In this document: positions 1 to 9,817 of the stretch, one piece after another
How the letters are laid out: every line of letters starts with the position of its first letter
Position numbering within the stretch: the first letter of the stretch is position 1
Origin: Pegoplata infirma
Lineage: Eukaryota; Arthropoda; Insecta; Diptera; Anthomyiidae
Direction of reading: 5' to 3'
Assembly: GCA_963921195.1 (NCBI GenBank)
Contig: OY992537.1
Coordinates: 128,486,694-128,550,693, forward strand
DNA length: 64,000 nucleotides
Translations under genes and position numbers: made by a program
Notes under the pieces: generated by a model
Database searches by the model: none
Seen by the model: the letters and a program-made list of their open reading frames with translations, nothing else
What the model was told of the DNA's origin: nothing

Positions 1-2
1 AA

Positions 3-959
3 AATGTGGACTGTGCTCCCTCTTTGAGCCTCTTTGAGCGCCACTTTACCACTATGATACCATCCAGGGAGTCTTGGATGGGGGATACTCCGGGTAGTGG
101 AGCTACCATAAATTTTTACACAGATGGATCGAGGCTGCACGAACAAGTGGGCTTTGGAGTCTATTCGGAAGAGCTTGGGTTGAGCCTGGCTCGTAGATTG
201 CCAGATCATTGCAGTATTTACCAGGCAGAGATGCTGGCAATAAAAGAAGTGGCTGACTGGTTGAGCTGCAATGTCTTGTCTACAACCGCAGTCAACATCT
301 ATACTGACAGTCAAGCCGCGGTCAAGTCCCTGGATTCAATGTTTCTGAAAACAAGATCTGCCCTTAACTGCCGCACGTCTTTAAATGAGATGGCCAAGCA
401 GTTTAACATACGACTCATATGGGTCCCAGGGCACAGAGACATTCCAGGGAATTGCAAAGCCGATGAGCTTGCAAGACTAGGAACTACCTTACAGGTTCCA
501 ACAGAATTGGAATGTGTTGGTACGCCTCTAGAAACTTGCAAGCAAAACCTACGGCTTTGTTCTGCGACGGAGACTAATCAAAGATGGGCAAATGGATGGA
601 CGTGTGAGACAACACGACTGATTTGGCCTTCTCTTAATCAGGGGCGCACAAGTGAGCTGATATCGCTTCCAAGAGGAGAGATTTCAACGGTGGTTTCTAT
701 AATTACCGGACACTGTCTTATAGGGAAGCACGCAGAGCGGTTAAATGTGCCGTCGAATGACTTTTGCCGAAGTTGCATGGATGAAGAGGAGTTGGAAACT
801 ATCGAACACTTTATTTGCCATTGCCCGGCACTTTCTGGTCAGCGACTTGCTTCACTGGGATCTAGGGAGCTGTACGATCTTTCAGATTTGTCGGATGTCA
901 AAATTCAACATCTAAGGAGTTTCATAAGAAGCTCAAACTGGTTTAACGACAGGGACTAG
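3..959 (+). CDS. Non-LTR retrotransposon ORF2, C-terminal RNase H and zinc-knuckle part (copy A, 5' partial)
   Basis: The frame is open at the window edge and runs about 318 codons to a stop. In residues counted from the valine codon at base 6, an RNase H domain shows TDGS (Asp40), QAEM (Glu75), TDSQ (Asp101) and KADELA (Asp153), so the four acidic residues of RNase H are kept. WVPGH (His143) is also present. A CxxC...H...C knuckle follows (Cys254, Cys257, His268, Cys273), typical of the C-terminus of R1/LOA/I-type ORF2 proteins. RNase H would remove the RNA strand during target-primed reverse transcription. The RT lies upstream, outside the window. The lack of stops or frameshifts suggests a young copy; related fragments occur at 17367, 34806, 39185 and 54810. 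The exact clade is inference. Confidence 0.85.
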   Translation, partial: NVDCAPSLSLFERHFTTMIPSRESWMGDTPGSGATINFYTDGSRLHEQVGFGVYSEELGLSLARRLPDHCSIYQAEMLAIKEVADWLSCNVLSTTAVNIYTDSQAAVKSLDSMFLKTRSALNCRTSLNEMAKQFNIRLIWVPGHRDIPGNCKADELARLGTTLQVPTELECVGTPLETCKQNLRLCSATETNQRWANGWTCETTRLIWPSLNQGRTSELISLPRGEISTVVSIITGHCLIGKHAERLNVPSNDFCRSCMDEEELETIEHFICHCPALSGQRLASLGSRELYDLSDLSDVKIQHLRSFIRSSNWFNDRD

Positions 960-1066
960 TAGGGAAACCTATTACGATCCCGTGGTATCACAATGGACCT
1001 CAGAGTCTACGTGTGTTGACGTAAAACGTCAGCAGCCACTTACAACCTAACCTAACCTAACCTAAG
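960..1066 (+). other. 3' UTR and (AACCT)n tail of copy A
   Basis: After the stop comes a short UTR shared with the other copies (GGTATCACAATGGACCTCAG). It holds a small stem-loop, TGACGT-AAA-ACGTCA, near 1017-1031, and ends in about four AACCT units (1044-1065). The tail is a short tandem repeat rather than poly(A), as in I-type elements that end in simple repeats. The next base starts the repeat described at 1066. Confidence 0.75.
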
Positions 1067-2975
1067 AAGGCAAATAATTTTTTGTTTTTTAGCGCATGTA
1101 AGCGCATATTCGGAACGGAATGAAAGCCACATGGGACTAATCGGAATGGAACAGGGAACGAAATGGGGACTTGAAATTTGGAATGAAGGTGCGCCTCCCG
1201 AACTATAGATCCTTTAAGGCTGAGTTTTTGGAAAGGTTGATTCTAGGGAATAGGAGTAAAAAAGGTATTTTCGTACTTTTTATATTTCCACAAACCACTG
1301 AAGCTATAGACTTGAAATTTGGAATATAGATGCACCGGAAAATAGGTCCACTAAGGCTTGGGTTTTGGAAATGTTGATTCTTTTTATAGTTCCACAAACC
1401 AATGAAGCTAGAGATTTAAAATTTGGAATGTTGCTGCATCTCCCGGAATATAGATCCACTAAGGCTGGGTTTTTTGAAATAATGATTCTATGGGTGTAAA
1501 ACGGGTAAAAAGGGTATTTTGGTACTTTATATATATATACACAGGGAAAAATAAATTTCCAACTGAATTTTTCAGTTGTATCAACTCAAAATTCGGTTGC
1601 TGCTACTAAATTTCGCTGTGGCATACGATTTTTTTTAGTTGTTTCAATTAAAAGACAGTTGTATTAATAAAATTAAGTTGTAACTACCGATATTTAGTTG
1701 TTTTAACCTTAATACAAATGCATCAACCGAATTTTTGTTGCAACAACTGAATTTCAGTTGGATATTAGCAAATTTGTTTTCTGTGTGTATATATACTTAA
1801 ATAATGGTCTTATTAGCTTAAAATTTGGAATGTAGCATCCCATGCTTAAATAAAAGTCATAAAAACTTAAAATTAGGAATATAGGATCCAACAACAGAAA
1901 AAAACTATGAAAAATGTACTTTTTGGAAATTCCGATTCCGATCTAAGGGGATAAAAACGAGTACTATGATACCTTTTATATTTTCTAAACTAATTATAAT
2001 GGAAATTTGGAATGTAAGATTGTCTAGCGAAATAAAATATTCCCAAAAGAATGACTTTTGGAAATTCTGATCCCTAAGGAAATTAATTTAAAAAGGGAAT
2101 TATATATTCTTAAATAATGAGCATATTAACTTGAAATTTGGAATGTAGCATCATCTAACGGGAAAAAATCCCCCCAAAAATTACTTTTTGGTACTGTTTA
2201 TATTTTCTTAAATAAAGGTCATAAAAACTTAAAATTAGGAATGTAGGATCCAACAACAGAAAAGAATTCTGTAAGAAGTACTTTTTTGAAATTTCGATTC
2301 TAAGGGAGTAAAAACGAGCACTTTGGTACTTTTCATATTATTTGAAATAATGGTACTGGAAACTTGAAATTTGGAATGTAGGATCGTGTAGCGAAAAAAA
2401 ACGTTCCCAAAAGATTTTTTTCTAAATTCTGATTCCTAAGGAGTTAAGGAGGTACTTTTTAAATAGTCTGAAACAAAATAAGGGGCAAAATGATTCTTTT
2501 TAATTTAATGATCTTATCCCTAGAAACTCTTTTGTTCTTTGACGGATACTATTCGAAAAGGAATGAACACCACATTGAACGAAACTGAATGGAACAGGCA
2601 ACCAAATGTAATGGAACAGGGAACGAAATGGAATGAAACTGGGAACGAATTCAAATGAAAATATTTTCAATTTATTTTTTTTTTTGTACTAAAATTTGTT
2701 TATCAATTAAATTTTCCGTAATTTTTTTGTTTCATTCATACATATTTGTTCATATTTTTACAAAATTTTTTCATTCAATTTTTAACTCAAAGTTTTGTTT
2801 ACTAAATTTTTTTTTTTTGCTCAAATTAATAAATCAATGTTTTTTTTTTGATAACGTAAGACCGTCTTAAAGTTGACGTAGAACTTATTATATCAACTGA
2901 TGTATTTGGTATTTTATTGTAAGTGTTGTGATCATCATAAGCACAGTTTTTGTAAAGGCTTAAGACATCTTTTAT
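1066..2975 (+). repeat. Long direct repeat, copy 1
   Basis: This block matches 4061-5735 in order and orientation. Both start with GAAGGCAAA, then TTTTTTAGCGCATGTAAGCG, and both end near AGCACAGTTTT...TAAGACAT. Inside are degenerate units of roughly 130-140 bp carrying GGAATGTAGGATCC, a TCTAACGGAAAAA-like stretch and AGTACTTTGGTACTTTTTAT, and stretches rich in GGAACAGGGAACGAAATGG. No coding potential is seen. Copy 1 carries a 248-bp insertion absent from copy 2. Confidence 0.8.
1540..1787. mobile_element. Small MITE with TA target duplication
   Basis: The ends are inverted: CACAGGGAAAAATAAATTT on the left and, reverse-complemented, CACACAGAAAACAAATTT on the right. They lie between TA dinucleotides inside a (TA)n run. 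The interior is full of CAACTGAA / TTCAGTTG motifs in both orientations. The homologous place in the second repeat copy (about 4589-4594) lacks the insertion. The TA duplication is consistent with the Tc1/mariner group; no transposase is present. Confidence 0.75.
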
Positions 2976-4060
2976 ATATATAAAGTAGTTCCGTGACTGA
3001 CTGATGACTGACTGACATACTAATCACGCATCATCCCACAGCCCAAACCACCGAAGCTTGAGTCTTGAAATTTGGATTGCAATTTCACCTCCCGGAATAC
3101 ATATCCGCTAAGGCTGGGTTTTTGGAAATGTTGATTTAAAGGGGTAAAAACAAAGGGTTGAAAAAGGGGAAAAAGCGAGTACTTTGGTACTTTTTATTTT
3201 TTCTGAAAAAAAATTCAATTAATTTAAAATTTGAAATGTAGGATCCTCTAACGGAAAAACATTTCCAAAAAAGGAGTTTCTGGAAATTCGGATTCCTAAG
3301 GGTAAAAACTTTTTACTAAAAAGGGGTAAAAAATGGTACCTTGGTACTTTTTATATTTTTTGAAATTAAGGTCCTACAAAAATATTAAAATTTGCAATGG
3401 TGGTTCCAACAACGGAAAAAAATCTGAAAACGTACTTTTGCGAAGTTCCGATTCTAAGGGGGGTAAAAAAGTGAGTACTTTGGTACTTTTTATATTTTCT
3501 GAAAAAAAAATCCTATTAATTCGAAAATTAGAATGTAGGATCCTCTAACGGAAAAACATTTCCAAAAAAAGTACTTTCTGGAAATTCGGATTCCTAAGGG
3601 TAAAAAATTGTACTTTGGTAGTTTTTATGTTTTTTGAAATTAAAGTCCTACAAAAAAATTAAAATTTGCAATGTTGTTTCCAACAACGAAAAAAATTCTG
3701 AAAAAGTACTTTTTATTTTTTCTGAAAAAAACCCTGCTTATTTGAAAATTGGAATGTAGGATCCTCTAACATAAAAACATTCCCCAAAAAAGTACTTTCT
3801 GGAAATTCGGACTCCTAAGGGTAAAAAGTGGTAAAAAAAAACGTACTTTGGTACTTTCTAAATTTTTTGAAATTAAAAAATCCTACAAAAAAATATTAAA
3901 ATGTTAGTTCCAACAACGGGAAAAATTCTGAAAAAGTACTTTTTCGAAATTCCGATTCGAAGGGGGGTAAAAAAGTGTATTTTGGTATTTCCTGAAATTA
4001 TGGTCCTGGAAACTTTAACTTTGGAATGCAGGGTCATTTAGCGAAAAAAAATTTCTAAAG
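2976..4060 (+). repeat. Satellite-like block between the two long repeat copies
   Basis: It starts with a GACTGACTGA-type run and CCCACAGCCCAAACCACCGA, then holds further ~140-bp units. The GAATGTAGGATCCTCTAACG-like motif recurs near 3235, 3531 and 3752, alternating with a variant whose motif ends TTCCAACAACG near 3395 and 3670. This suggests a two-monomer higher-order unit of about 280 bp. No gene is seen. Confidence 0.65.
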
Positions 4061-5735
4061 AAGGCAAAGATTTTTTTGTTTTTTAGCGCATGTAAGCGCA
4101 TATTCGGAACGGAATGAAAGCCACATAGGACTAATCGGAATGGAACAGGGAATCAAATGGAATAAAACAGGGAACGAAATGGGGACTTGAAATTTGGAAT
4201 GTAGGTGCGCCTCCCGATATATAGATCCTTTAAGGCTGAGTTTTTGGAAATGTTGATTTTACGGAATAGGGGTAAAAAAGGTATTTTGGTACTTTTTATA
4301 TTTCCACAAACCACTGAAGCTAGAGACTTGAAATTTGGAATATAGATGCACCTCCCGGAAAATAGGTTCACTAAGGCTTGGGTTTTGGAAATGTTGATTC
4401 TAAGGGGGTAAAATGTACAAAAACAGGTACGTTAGTACTTTTTATAGTTCCACAAACCAATGAAGCTAGAGATTTGAAATTTGGAATGTAGCTGCATCTC
4501 CCAGAATATATATCCACTAAGGCTGGGTTTTTTGAAATAATGATTCTATGGGGGTAAAACGGGTAATAAATGTATTTTGGTACTTTTTATATATACTTGA
4601 ATAATGGTTTAATTAGCTTGAAATTTTGAATGTAGCATCCCATGCTTATATAAAGGTCATAAAAACTTAAAATTAGGAATGCAGGATCCAACAACAGAAA
4701 AAAATTTACTTTTTGGAAATTCCGACTGCGATCTAAGGAGAAAGAGTACTTTGGTACCTTTTACATTTTCTGAAATAATTATGATGGAAATTTGGAGTGT
4801 AAGATTGTCTAGCCAAATAAAATATTCCCAAAAGAATAACTTTTGGAAATTCTGATTCCTAAGGAAATTAATTAAAAAATAAATTACATATTCTTAAATA
4901 ATGAGCCTATTAACTTGAAATTTGGATTGTAGCATACTCTAACGGGAAAAATCCCCCAAAAATTACTTTTTGGTACTGTTTATATTTTCTTAAATAGGGG
5001 TCATAAAAACTTAAATTAGGAATGTTGGATCCAACAACAGAAAAAAATCTGTAAAAAGTACTTTTTTCGAAATTTCAATTCTAAGGGAGTAAAAACGAGC
5101 ACTTTGGTACTTTTCATATTATCTGAAATAATGGTACTGGAAACTTGAAATTTGGAAGAATTTTTTTTTTAAATTCTGATTCCTAAGGAGTTAAAGGGGT
5201 GCTTTTTATATTTCCTGAAACAAAATAAGGGGAAAATGATTCTTTTTAATTTAATTATCTTATACCTAGAAACTCTTTTGTTCTTTAACGGATACTATTC
5301 GAAAAGGAATGAACACCACATTGAACGAAATTGAATGGAGCAGGGAACCAAATGAAATAGAACAGGGAACGAAATGGAATGAAGCTGGGAACGAATTCAA
5401 ATGAAAATGTTTTAAATTTTTTTTTTACTTAAATTTTTTTTGTACTAAAATTTGATTATCAATTAATTTTTCAGTAATTTTGTTGTTTTATTTATACATA
5501 TTTGTTCATATTTTTACAAAATTTTTTCATTAAATTTTTGACTCAAAGTTTTTTTAACTCAATTTTGTTTTGCTCAAATTAATAAATCAACGTTTTTTTT
5601 TTTTGATAACATAAGACCGTCTTAAAGTTGACGTAGTATTTATTATATCAACTGATGTATTTGGTATTTTATTGTAAGTGTTGTGATCATCATAAGCACA
5701 GTTTTCGTAAAGGATTAAGACATATATAAAGATTA
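4061..5735 (+). repeat. Long direct repeat, copy 2
   Basis: Second copy of the block at 1066-2975, colinear with it over most of its length and lacking the 248-bp insertion found there. It ends with a TAAGACATATATAAAG-like stretch. The next ~95 bp run to GCGAACGCTAGTATTAATAT. The CTAG there could be a Helitron-type CTRR end, but I see no convincing preceding hairpin, so this is only a suggestion. Confidence 0.75.
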
Positions 5736-5852
5736 CATAGCGAAAAGTTTCAAAAATGTGTCATTTATTATCAATATGAAATTTTTCTGTATTTACGTGC
5801 AACGAAATACCCTGCGAACGCTAGTATTAATATAATAATATTAATTTTTCTA

Positions 5853-6684
5853 ACAGAAAAAAAATTGGAACGCGCTGAAAAGAAACATGATTGTGGCAAC
5901 CATAATGGTGGGGATCATAGTATGATTGATAAGTTTATCATAATATGATTAAAGTGATCATATTATGATCTTCGCTGATCATATTATGATTATTAGGGAT
6001 GTGATTTCCATTCAAATGCATGTTTTTTGTCGATAGTCTAAAATCGATATCGACAAATTATCTTTCCGAATCAGGAAATTTGAGTTAAAATGACATCAAT
6101 TTGTTTTTGCATATTTTGGTGAAAATGCATATTTTTGCATACTTTGGTTTTAAACGCTTATTTTGTACATATTTCAAACTTTAAAGTGTATATTTTTGTA
6201 TAAATTTGCAGAAACGAAAATTGAAATTAAGTTGTTTCAAAAAATATTTTAAATTTTAAAAATTTATTTTGAAATTAGGAATTATTTTTTTGTTATTATT
6301 TTTTTATAGATTTTATCTTAATTTCGAAAAAAATATTGCTTCATGTTGTTTTTAATGTTACTATTTAAACCCGGCGTTATTTTTTTTTTTTTTGCTTTTT
6401 AATAAGTTTATCGAATGAAAACAAGATTTTTATTTCACACATTTTATTTTTAAGTGCATATTTTAGGGTTTTTTAATGTATATTTTCAATTTTTTAGCAC
6501 ATATTTTTGATTTTTTAGTGCACGAAAATCTGATCCCTAATGATAACAAGTTGTCATTTTATAATTGTTGAATAACATGGTATGATTGTCACAATCATAC
6601 TTATGATCAAATGATTAGTCATACTATGACACCATTATGGTTGCTTTGGTGTGCAGCAATCATACTCCAAACATGTTTTTCTGT
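5853..6684. mobile_element. Foldback/MITE with CAACCATAATGGTG arms
   Basis: The left arm has GGCAACCATAATGGTG and ATCATAGTATGA. The right arm has the reverse complement (TCATACTATGACACCATTAT GGTTGC, shown in two parts). Outermost ACAGAAAAA and TTTTTCTGT also pair. TGATCATATTATGAT palindromes fill the subterminal part. The centre is occupied by a separate hAT-like element at 5994-6539. No protein-coding sequence is present. Confidence 0.65.
5994..6539. mobile_element. Non-autonomous hAT-like element inside the foldback
   Basis: Ends TAGGGATGTGATTTCC and, reverse-complemented, TAGGGATCAGATTTTC. The flanking octamers ATGATTAT (5986-5993) and ATGATAAC (6540-6547) agree at 6 of 8 positions, consistent with an aged 8-bp duplication. 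The interior is A+T-rich with repeated TGCATATTTT-type words. A fragment of the same family occurs at 32843 and similar interior words occur in the hAT at 50616. Confidence 0.6.
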
Positions 6685-7051
6685 ATGTGAAAATTGTGAC
6701 TAGAAATATTTTATTTTGAGTAAAAAATTTTTTTTAAGTATTTTTTTTTAATGTGTAAATTTTGTTTGGACTGATTTTTTTTTTATTGTAAAAATGTTTT
6801 TGAGTTTAAAAAAATGGTGTGTAAAATAATTTTGTTGCTTACCAATGCTTTCAAAGCGTGTTTTTCAATATTTTGGATGAAACCCATCTAAAATTCACGG
6901 CAGTGATCACTACTTCTTAACCACAGGATCGATTTCGTTTAACTTCAATACCAACCTGACCGGGGAAACGAGAATATATATTCTAAGCTTCAGCAGACCG
7001 ATATTTCGAGTTGTTACAAACAGCCTGACAAATTTATATATACCCTCTATC
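6685..7051 (+). other. A+T-rich stretch ending in a dispersed-repeat fragment
   Basis: The first part is low complexity. From about 6950 it matches the dispersed repeat also found at 31790-32078 (ACCAACCTGACC..., CGATATTTCGAGTTGTTACA, TATATATACCCTCTATC). That repeat is interrupted exactly at CCTCTATC by the hAT element that follows. Confidence 0.5.
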
Positions 7052-9809
7052 CAGGGACGTGCCGTGAGTTTTTCATCAGGGTGTTCACCATTAATATAAA
7101 ATTAACCTAACAAGTTACAACTCAATTTTTGGAAGAGAAGTATCACTTTTTTTCATTAAAATATTTTAAACACAAATCTAACCCAATTTCTTAATTAATT
7201 CAATTTTTTCCGCAAAATTTTAAATTTTTCGAACTTGTTCTGAAATGACTTTGGGTGCACAGTTACAAAAAGTAAGCTTTTACCCACTCTTATGCTTATA
7301 GTTTTAAAAAAATATATGTTTAAGAACATGCACTTATACAGGGCTATATCTTGTCGGCCCAACAACAAAAATTTTTTTTATTGCCCTTTTCAAGAAATTT
7401 TGCCTTTTCAATACACAAAAAATACAAAAAACAAAAGGTGCTAGAAATTTGTTCGCAGATTTGTTATTGAGAGATGACGGTCTATAAAGATCACAGTGGA
7501 GTTATATTAATTTTAAAATGCGATTTAGAATCACGACGTAAGTTTTTTTTATAAAATAAAGTCCTATTTTTGACACCAATGTGAAAATACGTAATAGTAG
7601 AATCAAAAAAAGGACTAAATTTGGAGTTTTGCATTTTCAAATGCGATTTTCTGAAAAACGATACGCGATAGAAACAATTTGAAGTCAGATTGTAAATCAG
7701 AAATTCAAAATAAATATAGTTTATGTATTGCTATTGCTGGAAAAGTTAATTTTTCTGAATTTGTAGAGTTGTGTGATTTAATGGAAAGTAAATCTTGTTT
7801 TGTAAAATCTACACTAAAATAATTGTGTAATTAACTTTATTGGTTTACTCAAAAAATTACCCAGTAAATTTGTTTTTAAATAATAATATTTGTATCTTTA
7901 AGAATTCCTACATCTGTATTTAAAAAAAATTGTTTAAAAACGAATTTTCCGTTACAATAAATGTTGGCGAAAAATAATTTCTTGTCAAAAATAAATGGTA
8001 AAACGCAATACAACCTATTTTCTTTAATTGAAAATATTAACAATCGCCGATATATTTTCTTCCTCACATCATCACAATAAAATTAACGTGCATCAAACAA
8101 ACCTTCATGTTTTTCAATATTTACAAAAAAAAAAATATTAAAATTAGTTTTTTTGTTTAATAACAATAAAAAAAATGTAAAATGGTGTATTTTTAAGGCA
8201 AGAATTTGGAATCTTGTATATTTAATGTAAGTGATATCCGTATTTACAACCATAGATAAAATCCCAAAGTTTTATATGGCTTTCAAATTGAAGCAATAGC
8301 TCTTTCCAGTACAAAGATATCACCTCTTAAAGTTAAGTGTGCTACTTAATTTGCCGCACAAAAACGCCTTTAAAAATTTAAATTTTGGTTGTTGTAGTTG
8401 TTGTAATTTAACACTACCCAAGCAGAAATTGACGATGGTTATAAAAAAAAAGCGTTCTGAAAGCACTGTAACAAAAAAAGAACGTTCTCAAAACGTTATT
8501 TTCGAACGCTTTGCGAGCGTTCTCGAAAACGTTCTGAAAGCCCTGTAACAAAAAAAAAAGCATTCTCAAAACGCTTTATTCGAACGCCTTGAGAGCGTTT
8601 TGAAAGCACTTTATTAACAAAATACATGTTCGTTTCAAAATTAAATGGTTTTAAAGCAGTTTTTGCAAACGTTTTTAATTTAAACAAAATAAGAAAAATG
8701 TTTTTATTAAGTAAAAAAATAAATAAAATGATAGTAAACGATGTTAAGAAAATTGTTTTGTCTTCTTCTTAACTCTTGTTTGGATGTGTCCGTGTGAAAA
8801 AATAAAATTTATATCAGTTTCCAACTGAATAAAACTGGGACACTCACAACAAGTAACAAAATAATTTATTTTATCTGCATAATATGGAAATCGGGTGCAA
8901 ATGACGTGAAAATCACTATTATCACATGTTTGCTTAGATCGATTTGTACTTTTTTCTTCTTTGTTTACAGACCATCTGGTTTTGCAATTTAAAGCGAAAC
9001 AGAACAAACCATTTTTACAAAAATTAGCCGCTGGCTGGCTGCAGTAAAGGACAGAATGGGAGGAAGAAAGTCCCTATAAATAAATTAGTTTACTTTTTTT
9101 ATGAAGTTTACCTTTACTAAGTTTACTTTTTTTATTACATTGAATTTAATTTTTATTTTCTAAAATACTTTTATAAAAAAAATATCTGCAATTAACGAAT
9201 AAAAAAAAATATCTGCTTTATATGAAGTCCTTTAAAGTAATGTTTTTTTCTTATTTCAATCGCTGGAAAATATTTACTTTTGGTTTTTAAAGCGCTTTCA
9301 TGACTTTAAATAAAACGTTCTGAAAGCACTTTTTTAAAACGCTTTTAAAACGCTTTAAACCTAGCGTAGATCGATGTTATCATTCGGATCATCTGAAAGC
9401 GCTTTGAAGATGGTAAATGGAACGCTTGTAGAACCGTCCACAACGCTTTCACAGCGCTTTTGCGATTGTATTTTTCTGACTGGGTAGTTAAGTGTGCGCA
9501 ACAAAGTTAAGAACAACCCAACAACTTCGTTTGTTCTTTAAATTTTGTCGCACATTCATTTAACTGTTGGAAACAATTGCATTAATGCTTACAAAATTTG
9601 GCATAACTTTTTAATGAATCGACAGAAAATAAAAAGTGATATACCAACTGAAAGTGTACATTTTTTGCTATGAGTACATAACGAATTATATGTGCTAAAA
9701 TATCTTTGAATCTTTGAAAAAAAATTATAAAAATATAAAACTGACATATTTGAGGAAATAATGTTAGGTGTTCAGAGAACACCTCCGCACATTAGACGGA
9801 ACGTCACTG
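7052..9809. mobile_element. hAT-like element, 2.76 kb, with 8-bp target duplication
   Basis: Ends are CAGGGACGTGCCG and, reverse-complemented, CAGTGACGTTCCG. The octamer CCTCTATC is directly repeated on both sides (7044-7051 and 9810-9817). Terminal CAG and an 8-bp duplication are hAT hallmarks. A minus-strand frame near 7876-8067 contains KENRLYCVLPF, which faintly resembles the zinc-finger start of hAT transposases, but with too little support to call a transposase remnant. A second inverted-repeat element (8417-9484) sits inside. Length without it is about 1.69 kb, so this is an internally deleted or decayed copy. Confidence 0.75.
8417..9484. mobile_element. MITE/foldback with CCCA..CAGAAA ends, TA duplication
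   Basis: Left end CCCAAGCAGAAATTGACGAT; right end reverse-complemented is CCCAGTCAGAAAAATACAAT; TA on both sides (8415-8416, 9485-9486). The subterminal parts are dense in AAAACG and GAAAGC words, such as AACGTTCTGAAAGC and GAAAGCGCTTT, in both orientations. The middle (8744-9007, minus strand) has an 87-codon open frame with several cysteines that I do not recognise. Confidence 0.65.
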
Positions 9810-9817
9810 CCTCTATC

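Noticed and set aside
1044..1065. (AACCT)n read as a true telomeric repeat
   Set aside because: Only about four units, present at the 3' ends of several copies of one retroelement, so it is better explained as that element's tail.
5736..5852. Helitron 3' end at CGAACGCTAGT
   Set aside because: CTAG alone is too common and I cannot see the required hairpin just upstream or a matching 5' TC end.
8744..9007. Cysteine-containing 87-codon minus-strand frame
   Set aside because: Lies inside a MITE and does not match a spacing pattern I recognise as a zinc finger.
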